Origin: Malaciobacter halophilus
Lineage (GTDB): Bacteria; Campylobacterota; Campylobacteria; Campylobacterales; Arcobacteraceae
Length of the DNA: 32,416 nucleotides
Direction: 5' to 3'
Assembly: GCF_002837275.1 (NCBI RefSeq)
Contig: NZ_NXIF01000003.1
Span: 1 to 32,416 of the forward strand
Positions 24,304 to 32,416 of the stretch are shown piece after piece. The notes beneath the pieces are model-generated. The model saw nothing but the letters and a program-made list of their open reading frames with translations. It did not search any database and was not told where the DNA came from. The stretch's first letter is position 1. Each line of letters opens with the position of its first letter. The translations under genes were made by a program, and so were the position numbers.

Positions 24304-25800
24304 TTAAAAAAATCCCATTGCATTTTTGCTATAAGAAGTTAAGATATTTTTTGTATGTCTATATGAGTTTAACATCATCATATGAGTTTCTCTACCAATA
24401 CCTGATTTTTTATATCCACCAAATGAAGCATGTGAAGGATACATATGATAGCAATTTACCCATACTCTACCAGCTTCAATTCCTCTACTCATTTTGTGTA
24501 ATTGGTGTGCATCTCTTGACCAAACACCTGAACCTAAACCATATACTGTATCATTTGCAATTTCTAAAGCTTCATCTTCATCTTTAAATGTAGTTACAGC
24601 TAATACTGGCCCAAAAATCTCTTCTTGGAAGATTCTCATTTTATTGTGACCTTTAAAAATTGTTGGTTTAATATAGTTTCCATTAGGGAATGTTTTACTT
24701 TTATACTCTTCTCCACCAATTAATAGTTCTGCACCCTCTTCTTTACCAATTTTAATATACTCTAAAATTTTCTCTTTTTGAGAAGTAGAAGCTTGAGCAC
24801 CCATCATATTACTTGGGTCTAATGGATTATCTTGAGTAATTTTTTCTACTCTTTCAAGAACTCTTTTCATAAAAGGTTCATAAATTGATTCTTGAATTAG
24901 TGCTCTTGATGGACAAGTACAAACTTCACCAGAGTTAAACGCAAATAAAACTAGACCTTCAATTGCTTTATCAAAGAATTCATCATCAGCATCCATAATT
25001 GATTCAAAGAAAATATTTGGTGATTTTCCACCTAACTCTAAAGTAGAAGGAATAATATTTTCAGTTGCATATTGCATAATTAACTGACCAGTTGTAGTTT
25101 CACCAGTAAATCCTACTTTTTTAACATCTGGATGTGTTGATAAAAATTTACCAATTTTTCCACCTGAACCATTAATAATATTTACTGCACCTTTTGGTAA
25201 TGCATCTTGAATTACTTCCATAAGTAATAAAATTGACATTGGTGTAGCACTAGCTGGTTTCATTACAATACAATTTCCAGCTGCTAATGCAGGTGCTAAC
25301 TTCCAAGCTGCCATAAGTAAAGGGAAGTTCCAAGGAATAATTTGTGCAACAACTCCATATGGCTCATAAATCTCTTGAGATACTGTATCTTGGTCTAAAT
25401 CAGATACACTTCCAGATTCACCTCTAATAACAGAAGCAAAATATCTAAAGTGATCAACTACTAAAGGAATATCTGCATTTAGAGTCTCTCTTACTGTTTT
25501 ACCATTATCTAAAGTCTCTGCAACTGCAAGTTGTTCTAAATTTGCTTCAATTGCATCTGCAACTTTATTTAACATAGTACTTCTTTCAATAACAGAAGTT
25601 TTTTTGTATGTTTCAAAAGCTTTTTTTGCAGCACTTACGGCAAGCTCAACATCTTCTTCATTTGATCTTGGAATTTTTGTAAGTACTTCTCCATCAACTG
25701 GTGAAACATTATCAAAATACTCACCACTTTTTGGAGCAACCCACTCTCCACCAATAAAATTTTCATATTGTTTTTTAAATGTTGGTTTTGTATATGCCAT
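24304..25800 (-). CDS. NAD(P)-dependent aldehyde dehydrogenase (ExaC/AldB type)
   Basis: 498 residues. It oxidises aldehydes such as acetaldehyde to acids in the cytoplasm. Motifs: N158 in IIPWNFPLLMAAWKLAPAL, cofactor loop VGFTGETTTGQ (229-239), general base E255 in TLELGGKSPNI, catalytic C294 in NSGEVCTCPSRA, and EEIFGPVLAV near the C-terminus. The pattern, ending SYRHTKNILTSY, and the DUF779 neighbour are typical of the acetaldehyde dehydrogenase II (ExaC/AldB) branch. AAAGGAT precedes the ATG. An extended -10 box (TGCTATACT) lies at 25843-25850, covered by phased TAGC repeats, and the divergent gene is a FIST-type sensor kinase that may control it. Confidence 0.93.
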   Translation of the reverse strand: MAYTKPTFKKQYENFIGGEWVAPKSGEYFDNVSPVDGEVLTKIPRSNEEDVELAVSAAKKAFETYKKTSVIERSTMLNKVADAIEANLEQLAVAETLDNGKTVRETLNADIPLVVDHFRYFASVIRGESGSVSDLDQDTVSQEIYEPYGVVAQIIPWNFPLLMAAWKLAPALAAGNCIVMKPASATPMSILLLMEVIQDALPKGAVNIINGSGGKIGKFLSTHPDVKKVGFTGETTTGQLIMQYATENIIPSTLELGGKSPNIFFESIMDADDEFFDKAIEGLVLFAFNSGEVCTCPSRALIQESIYEPFMKRVLERVEKITQDNPLDPSNMMGAQASTSQKEKILEYIKIGKEEGAELLIGGEEYKSKTFPNGNYIKPTIFKGHNKMRIFQEEIFGPVLAVTTFKDEDEALEIANDTVYGLGSGVWSRDAHQLHKMSRGIEAGRVWVNCYHMYPSHASFGGYKKSGIGRETHMMMLNSYRHTKNILTSYSKNAMGFF

Positions 25801-25842
25801 GTTTATCCTTTATTTTTTTTGTAAAGATTATTCTACAAAAAA

Positions 25843-25851
25843 AGTATAGCA
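25843..25851 (-). promoter_or_regulatory. Extended -10 promoter of the aldehyde dehydrogenase gene
   Basis: TGCTATACT on the minus strand: a TATACT box (25843-25848) with the TGn extension, 42 bases before the ATG. Its GCTA is the first of four such elements spaced 11 bases apart. Confidence 0.6.
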
Positions 25852-25883
25852 TGAGTTTAGCTTTAAAATAGCAAGAAAATAGC
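25847..25883 (-). repeat. Four TAGC/GCTA elements with an exact 11-base period (candidate operator)
   Basis: TAGC starts at 25847, 25858, 25869 and 25880 on the plus strand (GCTA on the minus strand). The outer two units are longer and identical (AAAATAGC at 25865-25872 and 25876-25883). A period of one helical turn is the normal layout of binding sites for OmpR/PhoB-type regulators. The array covers the spacer and -10 region of the aldehyde dehydrogenase promoter, and the next operon on the other side encodes an OmpR-type regulator. Confidence 0.55.
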
Positions 25884-25959
25884 GTTTTGCAAATACCTAG
25901 TTTAGGGGTTTTTAAGAGTACAGTTCAAAATAATTTATTAAAACTTTCTTTTTTTATGC

Positions 25960-25965
25960 TAAAAT
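25960..25965 (+). promoter_or_regulatory. -10 box abutting the FIST kinase start codon
   Basis: TAAAAT, then CTCTAC, then the ATG. The expected transcript start, about seven bases after the box, is the A of the ATG, consistent with a leaderless mRNA. A T-rich run lies upstream. Confidence 0.45.
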
Positions 25966-25971
25966 CTCTAC

Positions 25972-27885
25972 ATGAAAACATACAATTACAGTATTGATAA
26001 TCAAAATGACATCAATAAAATAGAGTTCCAAAAGTTTAAAAATCATAAAAATATCTTAGTACAAATTTTTTGTGGAGATTATAAACTTCAAGAGTATTCA
26101 AACACTATAATAAAAAAACTACCACAAGCAAAATGTATTGGAGCTACAACAGATGGTGAAATTATTGAGAATCAAGTAACTACAAACAGTAGTGTTATTT
26201 CTATATCTATTTTTGAAAACACAAATTTACAAACAGCTTATTGTACAAATAAAGACTCTTTTAAAAATGGTCAAGAGTTAGCACAAGAGCTTATTACAAA
26301 AAATACAAAACTTCTTATTATCTTTACAGATGGAACAGTTACAAATGCAGAAGAGTTTTTAAAAGGGGTTGAATCAATAAATAGTAAGGTAATAATTTGT
26401 GGAGGAATGGCAGGAGATAATAGTGAGTTTATTCAAACATATATCTCTTGTAATAATAAAGTTTTAAAAAGAGGTTCTGTTGCAGTTGCTTTAAATTCAA
26501 ATATTTTAAAAGTATATAATGATTATAGATTTAATTGGTCTACTATTGGAGTTGGACACACTATAAATAAAGTAAAAGGGAATAGAGTTTATAGTATATC
26601 TGGTATGAAACCCACAGATTTTTATGCAAAATATTTAGGGGAAGAAGTAGCAAAAGAGTTACCAACTACGGGTATTGAGTTTCCATTAATTATCGAAAAT
26701 GGTTCAATAAAAACAGCAAGAGCAGTTTTAAAAAAACATAAAGATAAAACACTTAGCTTTTCAGGTAATTTTAATGAAGGTGATGTTGTAAAATTAGGTT
26801 TTGGTAATGCAGAAATGATTATGCAAAATCCAATAAATGAACTAAAAAATCTATTAGAAGAGTTTAAACCACAAAGTTTTTTTCTTTACTCTTGTATGGC
26901 AAGAAGAAGATTTATGCCAAGTTTTATTAATGTTGAAATAGAGCCCTTTTCAAATATTACTTCAACAAGTGGTTTTTTTACATATGCTGAGTTTTTTCAC
27001 AATAAAGGACATAATGAACTACTAAACCAAACTTTAACTATTGTTGCTTTAAGTGAAGACTTAAGTAAAGAAAAAATACAAATCAAACAACTACATAATA
27101 AAAGTAATAATAAAGATGCAAGAACAATAAAAGCATTAGCTCACTTAATTGAACAATCATCTCAAGATTATGATATACAAACAAAAAAACTTCATAAGCA
27201 AAAAGCTTACTCAAATAGCATTCTTGCTTCTCAAAAACAGTTTTTAAGACATACAGTACATGAAACAAGTACTCCTTTATCTGTAATTATGAGTAATATA
27301 GAGTTATATGAGATGATTCATGGAAAAAATGAGTATATTTCAAATATTGAAGTTGCAATGAAAAATATCTCTTCAATTCATGATGACCTTAGTTTTTTAA
27401 TAAAAAAAGACCAATTAGTGTATAATAAGATTCAAATTGATTTAGTTGATTATGTAAGAAGTAGAATTGACTTTTTCTCTCAAGTTGCATTACAAGTAAA
27501 ATCTAATTTTATTTTCTTTGCAAATGAAGAAAGAATGCCCATATTTTTTAGTGAATCAAAACTTCAAAGAATTGTAGATAATAACCTAACAAATGCAATC
27601 AAATATACCTTTGAAAATGAAAATATCTATGTTGATTTAAAAAGAAAAAAAAGTGATTATATATTAAGTATATCTAGTCATTCATGTGTAATTCAAGACC
27701 CAAAAAAGATTTTTGAAGAGTATTATAGAGAAGAAAAGACTCAAAAAGGTTTTGGATTAGGTTTAAATTTAGTAAAAAGAGTTTGTGAAGAAGAGAATAT
27801 TCAAATTGATGTAGTTTCTGATAAAAACAATACTTGTTTTACTTATACTTTTAAAGGAGAAGCAAGTGAAAATCTTACTACTTGA
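25972..27885 (+). CDS. Soluble FIST-domain sensor histidine kinase
   Basis: 637 residues with no signal peptide or membrane segment, so a cytoplasmic sensor. About 25-205 is a FIST_N domain (CIGATTDGEIIEN, VIICGGMAGDN) and about 210-360 FIST_C (PTDFYAKYLGEE, FFLYSCMARRRF); FIST domains are thought to bind small ligands. A coiled-coil linker leads to the dimerisation helix with H430 in HTVHETSTPLSVI, then an ATPase domain with N box NNLTNAIKYT and G2 box GFGLGLNLVK. The G1 box is degenerate: where kinases have DxGxG or NxG it reads SSHSCVIQDP. No ribosome-binding site precedes the ATG; TAAAAT at 25960-25965 could start a leaderless mRNA. The regulator gene overlaps its end by 20 bases. Divergent from the aldehyde dehydrogenase gene. 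Confidence 0.88.
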   Translation: MKTYNYSIDNQNDINKIEFQKFKNHKNILVQIFCGDYKLQEYSNTIIKKLPQAKCIGATTDGEIIENQVTTNSSVISISIFENTNLQTAYCTNKDSFKNGQELAQELITKNTKLLIIFTDGTVTNAEEFLKGVESINSKVIICGGMAGDNSEFIQTYISCNNKVLKRGSVAVALNSNILKVYNDYRFNWSTIGVGHTINKVKGNRVYSISGMKPTDFYAKYLGEEVAKELPTTGIEFPLIIENGSIKTARAVLKKHKDKTLSFSGNFNEGDVVKLGFGNAEMIMQNPINELKNLLEEFKPQSFFLYSCMARRRFMPSFINVEIEPFSNITSTSGFFTYAEFFHNKGHNELLNQTLTIVALSEDLSKEKIQIKQLHNKSNNKDARTIKALAHLIEQSSQDYDIQTKKLHKQKAYSNSILASQKQFLRHTVHETSTPLSVIMSNIELYEMIHGKNEYISNIEVAMKNISSIHDDLSFLIKKDQLVYNKIQIDLVDYVRSRIDFFSQVALQVKSNFIFFANEERMPIFFSESKLQRIVDNNLTNAIKYTFENENIYVDLKRKKSDYILSISSHSCVIQDPKKIFEEYYREEKTQKGFGLGLNLVKRVCEEENIQIDVVSDKNNTCFTYTFKGEASENLTT

Positions 27886-28525
27886 AGATGATGTAATGCT
27901 AAATAATGCAATAAAACAGTATTTAGAATCTGTTGGTCATGTAGTAGTTTCAACAAGAGATGGAAGAGAGTGCCTTGAAATAGTAGAGAAAAAAAAGTTT
28001 GATTTACTTATTTTAGATATAAATGTTCCAAATATTGATGGTCTTACAATTCTTGAGGTATTGCATAAAAAGAAAAAAGCAATTCCAACTATATACATAT
28101 CTGCTTTAATAGATATAGAAGATATTTCAAAAGCTTTTAACATAGGATGCAATGACTATTTAAAAAAGCCATTTCACTTAAAAGAGTTACACTTAAGAAT
28201 TAATAGACTTTTACAAAATAAAGTTATCCCTTTACAACACAAAAGATTATCAAACTATTATAGTTTTGATTTAGAAACAATGACTTTATACTTTAATAAT
28301 GAGCCTCATATACTTCCTAAAAGGCAACTACTTATAATTGCATTACTTGCAAAAAATAGAAGTTTAGTTGTAAACTATGATATGTTTAGAACTTATGCTT
28401 ATGAAGATGAAGATGTAGATATAGCTACAATTAGAGCAGAAGTAAATAGAGTAAAAAAAGTTTTAAAAGAGGACTTTATTATTAATGTTAGAGGTATTGG
28501 ATATATGGTAGAAAGACCAAATTAG
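27866..28525 (+). CDS. OmpR-family response regulator paired with the FIST kinase
   Basis: 219 residues, GTG start inside the kinase gene with AAAGGAG (27853-27859) six bases upstream. Receiver domain 1 to about 115: acidic E7/D8/D9 (LLLEDDV), phospho-acceptor D51 (LLILDINVPNIDG), K101 (YLKKPF). Winged-helix domain about 130-219 with RQLLIIALL, DVDIATIRAEVNRVKKVL recognition helix, and the final INVRGIGYMVE hairpin. It would be phosphorylated by the FIST kinase and bind DNA as a head-to-tail dimer. The 11-base-phased TAGC array upstream of the kinase operon, over the aldehyde dehydrogenase promoter, is the obvious candidate site. Confidence 0.93.
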   Translation: MKILLLEDDVMLNNAIKQYLESVGHVVVSTRDGRECLEIVEKKKFDLLILDINVPNIDGLTILEVLHKKKKAIPTIYISALIDIEDISKAFNIGCNDYLKKPFHLKELHLRINRLLQNKVIPLQHKRLSNYYSFDLETMTLYFNNEPHILPKRQLLIIALLAKNRSLVVNYDMFRTYAYEDEDVDIATIRAEVNRVKKVLKEDFIINVRGIGYMVERPN

Positions 28526-28605
28526 AAAATATTTTAGGATTTTTTTTTGAGTAATAATAAAGATTAATTAGCTAGAATTTCACATAAATCATAAAAAGGT
28601 TTAAA

Positions 28606-28806
28606 ATGACACTTACAATTAATGGAGAAACAAAACAGTTTAATCAAGGTATTACTCTACAAGAGATAATTAAATCTTTACAAATTGAAGAGAAAGTTAT
28701 GGCAGCTGCTGTTAATATGGAAATTGTAAAAAAAGATGATTGGGATAGATATACTCCAAATGACAAAGATAAACTAGAACTTTTACAGTTTGTTGGTGGT
28801 GGATAA
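28606..28806 (+). CDS. thiS: Sulfur carrier protein ThiS
   Basis: 66 residues of the ubiquitin-like ThiS fold, ending in the Gly-Gly (FVGGG) that is adenylated by ThiF and converted to the thiocarboxylate that gives sulfur for the thiazole of thiamine. The MTLTINGETKQF start and the VAAAVN-like MAAAVNMEIV segment are typical. AAAAAGG is six bases before the ATG; TAGAAT at 28573-28578 may be its -10 box. No thiG, thiF or thiH gene is in the window, and the leader holds no TPP riboswitch. yraN follows after 10 bases and is probably co-transcribed. Confidence 0.9.
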   Translation: MTLTINGETKQFNQGITLQEIIKSLQIEEKVMAAAVNMEIVKKDDWDRYTPNDKDKLELLQFVGGG

Positions 28807-28816
28807 AGAGTAAGTT

Positions 28817-29149
28817 TTGAGTAAAAACAAAGGTAATCTTGCAGAAAATAAAGCTTGTGAATACTTAATTTCACAAGGCTTTAAAATTGTTGATAAAAAC
28901 TTCTATGCTAAAAAACTAGGAGAGATTGATATAATTGCAACAAAAAACAGTACTTATCACTTTTGTGAAGTCAAATCTGCAGATAACTATGAAACTGCTG
29001 TAAATAATATAACAAAAAGTAAAATTTCAAAACTCATAAGAAGTATTCAATACTATTTACAAATAAAAAACCTAAATACTTCTTACTCATTAGATGCAAT
29101 TATTGTTGTAAATGAGCGAATAACTCATCTTGAAAATATTACTTTGTAA
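28817..29149 (+). CDS. yraN: YraN family (UPF0102) nuclease-like protein
   Basis: 110 residues, TTG start ten bases after thiS, chosen because MSKNKGNLAENKACEYL is the normal family beginning. It has the restriction-endonuclease-like core: E10, the GEIDIIA motif (D in GEID), and CEVKSA. The family is widespread and its role is not settled; nuclease activity on DNA is the usual guess. There is no strong ribosome-binding site, so translation may be coupled to thiS. Its end overlaps the convergent DUF502 gene by 11 bases. Confidence 0.88.
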   Translation: MSKNKGNLAENKACEYLISQGFKIVDKNFYAKKLGEIDIIATKNSTYHFCEVKSADNYETAVNNITKSKISKLIRSIQYYLQIKNLNTSYSLDAIIVVNERITHLENITL

Positions 29150-29807
29150 GATACTCTTCTAAAGAAGGAAACTGCTCAATATTCTTTGGTTCTACATTAA
29201 TAATTTCGGCTAAAGATTTAACTCCCATTGATAAAAGATATTGTAAATTTGTATCAAAACTAGCTTCTTCAATAACATAAATTTTATCTTTTGGAACTTC
29301 AAACATATATCCACCATTAGGGATTGGAGTCATTGATAAAGTTACAGTATAATGATTTTTTATAATACTTTCTTTAGTTGAATACATTAAACCTATATTA
29401 TACCCTTGAGTAGTAAAACCCTTAATAAGAACCACTAAAACTTTTTTCTCTCCAGATTTTGAAGTATTAAAAATATTTATAAGCTCTTTAATTGTTTTAT
29501 ATCCAGGTATTTTTGAATAAACTCTTTGTATAAAGTCCCCAAGTCTAGTTTCAACAAAAGTTCCTATTAAATAAGCTACAAAACCTAATAATACTACACC
29601 TATAATTGTCCATATAAAAGGATGATGTTCAGGATTTAAACCAAAAAGTTTAAACATACTTCCTGTTAAAGCATTAATATTTTCATAAATCCAAATAACA
29701 AGTAAAGTTATAGCAACAATTGGAGCAAGCCAGAAAAGACCTTTTATAATTACTGTAAAAATATGGTCTTTTCCATGGCCTAAATATTTTTTAACTCTAT
29801 CTAACAT
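29139..29807 (-). CDS. DUF502 family membrane protein
   Basis: 222 residues. Two membrane segments, about 20-43 (IIKGLFWLAPIVAITLLVIW) and 64-88 (FIWTIIGVVLLGFVAYLIG), are followed by the family block DFIQRVYSKIPGYKTIKELI (about 91-110) and a soluble domain with VVLIKGFTTQGYNIGLMY and PIPNGGYMFEVPKDKIYVIE. The DUF502 family has no firm function in bacteria. A TATAAT at 29833-29838 and AGGA before the ATG give it its own promoter. It lies downstream of the chemoreceptor gene on the same strand. Confidence 0.9.
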   Translation of the reverse strand: MLDRVKKYLGHGKDHIFTVIIKGLFWLAPIVAITLLVIWIYENINALTGSMFKLFGLNPEHHPFIWTIIGVVLLGFVAYLIGTFVETRLGDFIQRVYSKIPGYKTIKELINIFNTSKSGEKKVLVVLIKGFTTQGYNIGLMYSTKESIIKNHYTVTLSMTPIPNGGYMFEVPKDKIYVIEEASFDTNLQYLLSMGVKSLAEIINVEPKNIEQFPSLEEYLTK

Positions 29808-29832
29808 AAAACGTCCTACTTATTTTTGTTAG

Positions 29833-29838
29833 ATTATA
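29833..29838 (-). promoter_or_regulatory. -10 box of the DUF502 gene
   Basis: TATAAT on the minus strand in TTCGTTATAATCTAAC, 25 bases before the ATG, in the 61-base gap after the chemoreceptor stop. Confidence 0.6.
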
Positions 29839-29868
29839 ACGAAAAATATTTAACTAAAGGTATAAAAT

Positions 29869-32388
29869 TTAATGTTTACCTTTAAACTCTTTTTCTTTTG
29901 TGTCTTCAACTATTTTTGATGCAACCTTATCAGTTTTTGTTGCTATTTCTTGTGTTTGAGTTGCAATTGAAGCATTTTTTTGTGTTTGTTGATCTAATTG
30001 AGTTACTGCATCGTTTATCTGTTCTATTCCACTTTGTTGCTCTTTTGAAGCTGCACTTACTTCACTTATTAACTCAATTGTTCCATTAATATTTTCATTT
30101 AATGATTTATACCCGTCAATCATCTCACTTGCAATTTGTTTACCTTCATTAGCCTTTAATGTTGCATTTTCTACTATATTTTTTATCTCTTTTGCTGCTT
30201 GGGCACTTCTACTAGCAAGATTTCTAACTTCTTGTGCAACTACTGCAAATCCTCTTCCAGCTTCACCAGCTGTTGCTGCTTCTACTGCTGCATTTAAACT
30301 TAAAATATTTGTTTGAAATGCTATTTGGTCAATCACAGTAATTGCTTGAGCAATTGATTGTGTTTGCTCATTAATTTCATCCATTGACTTAGTAGTATTA
30401 AAAGCCATCTCTTGACCAAGATTTACTGATTTTGTAAGTTCTTTTGCATTATTACTCATTTTTTCAACATTATTTGAGTTATTTATTACTGTACTTGTTA
30501 TCTCTTCTAAAGCTGCTGCAGTTTCTTCTAAACTTGCTGCTGCTTCATTTGCACTTGTACTTAATACATCAACATTTGACAACAATAAATTAGAGCTATC
30601 TTTTAAACTAACTCCACTATCTTGGTTTTGAATAAGCATACTAGTTATTGAGTTTCCTAAATTATTTATTCCATCAATTAATTGTGATAATTCACCTTTT
30701 AACTCTTTCTTATCAACACTATTTAAATAGTTATAATTTGAATATTCATTCAATATACTTAAGATATTTTTGAAATTTCCTTCTAAATTATCAAGCATAC
30801 TATTTATAAGATTTTTCAACTCATTTAAACCTTGGTTATTAGAATCAAGTTTAATTCTACTTGTTAATACACCAGAATTTACCGTATTAATTACACTACT
30901 TGCATCACTTATTAGTGCTTTTTCTTCTTCTAATCCCACTTTTACTTTTTTAATATTGTTATTAACCTCTTTTGCCATTAATCCTATTTCGTCATTTGAA
31001 GAGATTTTTAACTCTTCTATATCATTTGCTTCTTTATTTAAATATTTAAAGAATCCTAAAAGTGATACTTGAAAGCTTTTTAAAGGTTTTATTATTATTT
31101 TGTTAATAAAAAATAGAATCACTGCTGATACTAAAATAATTATAACAATAGAGATAATTGTAATTAGATTTCTTAAATTATATGCTGGATTTAAAGCTTC
31201 TGATTTATCAATCTCTGCAATAATTGCCCATGATGTAGTTGAAAAAATATCAATTTTACTAGATATACTTAAAACTTCAATATCTCTATAATCTTCAATT
31301 ATACTTTTAAATGTTTCATCTTTATTTACACTATTTAAAGCATTTTTAGTTGAATTAGTTTTTATTTGCCAAACTCCTATTGTTGAACCTAATTCTTGAA
31401 CTATTTTATCATCAATTGATTTTGTAAATCTAGAGTTATTTCTCATTTTATAATCACTACCAAGTAAATAAACTTCTCCACTTTCTCCTAAACCCGCATC
31501 TTTATATTTACCTTCTAATGCCATTATACTATTTATTCTATCTACTGGCATTTGAAAAATAAGCACACCTTTTTTCTCATTTTCTATAAAAATTGGTGTT
31601 GCAATAAACGAAGCTGCTGCATTATAACTTGGTTCATACGGTGCAAAGTCCTCAAAAGCAAGTTCATCTTTATTTAAATTTAATGCTTTTTTATATACTT
31701 TTGCTATTCCTGTATTACTATAAACTCCTGTTTTTAAATTTGTTGCAAAGTCTTTTTCTTTAAAGTCTGTATATATTAAGTTTCCATTTAAATCTACCAT
31801 AAAAATATCATATAATCCAAACTCATTTAAAAATTTATCAAAACTTTCATGATACTTTTTATGAGCATTCATATAAGAAGAGGCATATTTATTATTAAAA
31901 ACTAAACCATTTTTATTCCCAAGAGATTTCTTATTATCAGTAATAAATATATATTGTGCAATTAAAGCACTATTTAAAACAGGTAGATAATTATTAATAT
32001 CTTTTCTTATTTCTGCATTAGGAACATTATAGTTTACAGAGTTTAAGTAGTTTCTTTGAAAATCATCTTTAAGCTCTTTTTTTATTTGTTCTATATTAAG
32101 ATTAACTTCTTCTTCTAATTTATAAAAACCTTTTTCAAACTCTAAAAAAGACTCTTTTGTAGTATTTGAGTTTGCAAGTGATACTAAAAGGGATTTTAAT
32201 GAAGAGAAATAATCTTTTATCTCTTTTTTCTTTACAGTTTTTAGTGTCATTAATTTATTAAATTCTGCATTTAATAAAGCTTGAGTTGATTTATTAACTG
32301 AAATAACTGTAATTAATGTACCTAAAAAAATCAATGCAATGATTGTGGCAATTGTCAATTTTACTTTTATATTTTGATTCTTAAACAT
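29869..32388 (-). CDS. Methyl-accepting chemotaxis protein with a large periplasmic sensor domain
   Basis: 839 residues. Membrane segment 1 is about 10-30 ([20 protein letters not shown]). A periplasmic sensor of nearly 390 residues follows: a long helical part ([14 protein letters not shown]...) and a Cache-like part ([36 protein letters not shown]). Membrane segment 2 is about 424-447 ([18 protein letters not shown]), followed by a HAMP-like region ([19 protein letters not shown]). The signalling tip is the usual [20 protein letters not shown] and [15 protein letters not shown]. It ends KEFKGKH without a CheR-docking pentapeptide. AAAGGA precedes the ATG. It should couple an unknown extracellular ligand to CheA/CheW; none of those genes is here. 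Confidence 0.95.
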   Translation of the reverse strand: MFKNQNIKVKLTIATIIALIFLGTLITVISVNKSTQALLNAEFNKLMTLKTVKKKEIKDYFSSLKSLLVSLANSNTTKESFLEFEKGFYKLEEEVNLNIEQIKKELKDDFQRNYLNSVNYNVPNAEIRKDINNYLPVLNSALIAQYIFITDNKKSLGNKNGLVFNNKYASSYMNAHKKYHESFDKFLNEFGLYDIFMVDLNGNLIYTDFKEKDFATNLKTGVYSNTGIAKVYKKALNLNKDELAFEDFAPYEPSYNAAASFIATPIFIENEKKGVLIFQMPVDRINSIMALEGKYKDAGLGESGEVYLLGSDYKMRNNSRFTKSIDDKIVQELGSTIGVWQIKTNSTKNALNSVNKDETFKSIIEDYRDIEVLSISSKIDIFSTTSWAIIAEIDKSEALNPAYNLRNLITIISIVIIILVSAVILFFINKIIIKPLKSFQVSLLGFFKYLNKEANDIEELKISSNDEIGLMAKEVNNNIKKVKVGLEEEKALISDASSVINTVNSGVLTSRIKLDSNNQGLNELKNLINSMLDNLEGNFKNILSILNEYSNYNYLNSVDKKELKGELSQLIDGINNLGNSITSMLIQNQDSGVSLKDSSNLLLSNVDVLSTSANEAAASLEETAAALEEITSTVINNSNNVEKMSNNAKELTKSVNLGQEMAFNTTKSMDEINEQTQSIAQAITVIDQIAFQTNILSLNAAVEAATAGEAGRGFAVVAQEVRNLASRSAQAAKEIKNIVENATLKANEGKQIASEMIDGYKSLNENINGTIELISEVSAASKEQQSGIEQINDAVTQLDQQTQKNASIATQTQEIATKTDKVASKIVEDTKEKEFKGKH

Positions 32389-32416
32389 TTTTAATCCTTT
32401 CTCAAAAACTATTTAA

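Noticed and set aside
28526-28552. AAAATATTTT followed by a T-run after the regulator gene as a terminator
   Set aside because: The palindrome is only A/T pairs, ten bases with no loop, and too weak to call; it might still be a minor terminator.
28526-28605. TPP riboswitch before thiS
   Set aside because: No CTGAGA element or matching core is present; the leader is short and AT-rich.
1-32416. Mobile element, prophage, CRISPR or phase-variable homopolymer tract
   Set aside because: No transposase, integrase, regularly spaced long repeats or long G/C tracts were found; the T and A runs are ordinary for this composition.

Overview
The window is a stretch of very AT-rich, densely packed bacterial chromosome. 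Gene content and order point to a Campylobacterota member, most likely Arcobacteraceae (Arcobacter in the broad sense). The block metK - fdxA - ndk - DUF177 - rpmF - plsX - fabH combines orders I remember from Helicobacter pylori (metK-ndk-HP0199-rpmF-plsX-fabH) and Campylobacter jejuni (ahpC next to fdxA-ndk-Cj0331-rpmF-plsX-fabH). A Cj0069-type ATP-grasp protein and a Campylobacter-style Rho agree with this. I see no tRNA or rRNA gene, insertion sequence, CRISPR array or prophage. No gene-free stretch exceeds 300 bases; the longest, 19769-19959, is 191 bases.

Layout. 1-653 is the N-terminal part of an OmpR-type response regulator that runs off the left edge. 727-4297 is an iron-uptake pair behind a Fur-like box: a TonB-dependent receptor and, overlapping it, an exported Fes-like siderophore esterase. 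4335-6443 carries rho and a 2-Cys peroxiredoxin on the minus strand. 6577-11660 is the housekeeping block metK, ferredoxin, ndk, DUF177, rpmF (50 codons), plsX, fabH and a small zinc-ribbon protein. 11648-13088 (minus) is an AzlCD amino-acid exporter whose first gene looks like a ClpX adaptor of the SspB fold. 13132-17278 mixes a LapG-like cysteine protease, pabC, an alpha/beta hydrolase, an ATP-grasp protein and pabB. 17416-19768 is argD overlapping a TolC-family gene. gdhA, pyk (convergent) and a MidA-type methyltransferase follow.

23886-28525 is the most coherent accessory unit. An aldehyde dehydrogenase and its DUF779 companion (minus) are divergent from a soluble FIST-domain histidine kinase and an OmpR-type regulator (plus). 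The 171-base spacer holds four TAGC elements at exactly 11-base intervals over the aldehyde dehydrogenase promoter, which looks like a binding array for the adjacent regulator. The right end has thiS, yraN, a DUF502 membrane protein and a large chemoreceptor.

Architecture. Most convergent gene pairs share one perfect inverted repeat built into their stop-codon regions. Downstream genes in tight or overlapping pairs often use TTG or GTG with a good ribosome-binding site. A few genes (FIST kinase, LapG-like, possibly midA) have a -10 box right against the ATG and no ribosome-binding site, suggesting leaderless mRNAs. The best candidates for something not described before are the FIST kinase/aldehyde dehydrogenase circuit with its phased operator, the SspB-like protein coupled to azlCD, and the three-domain periplasmic Fes-like esterase.
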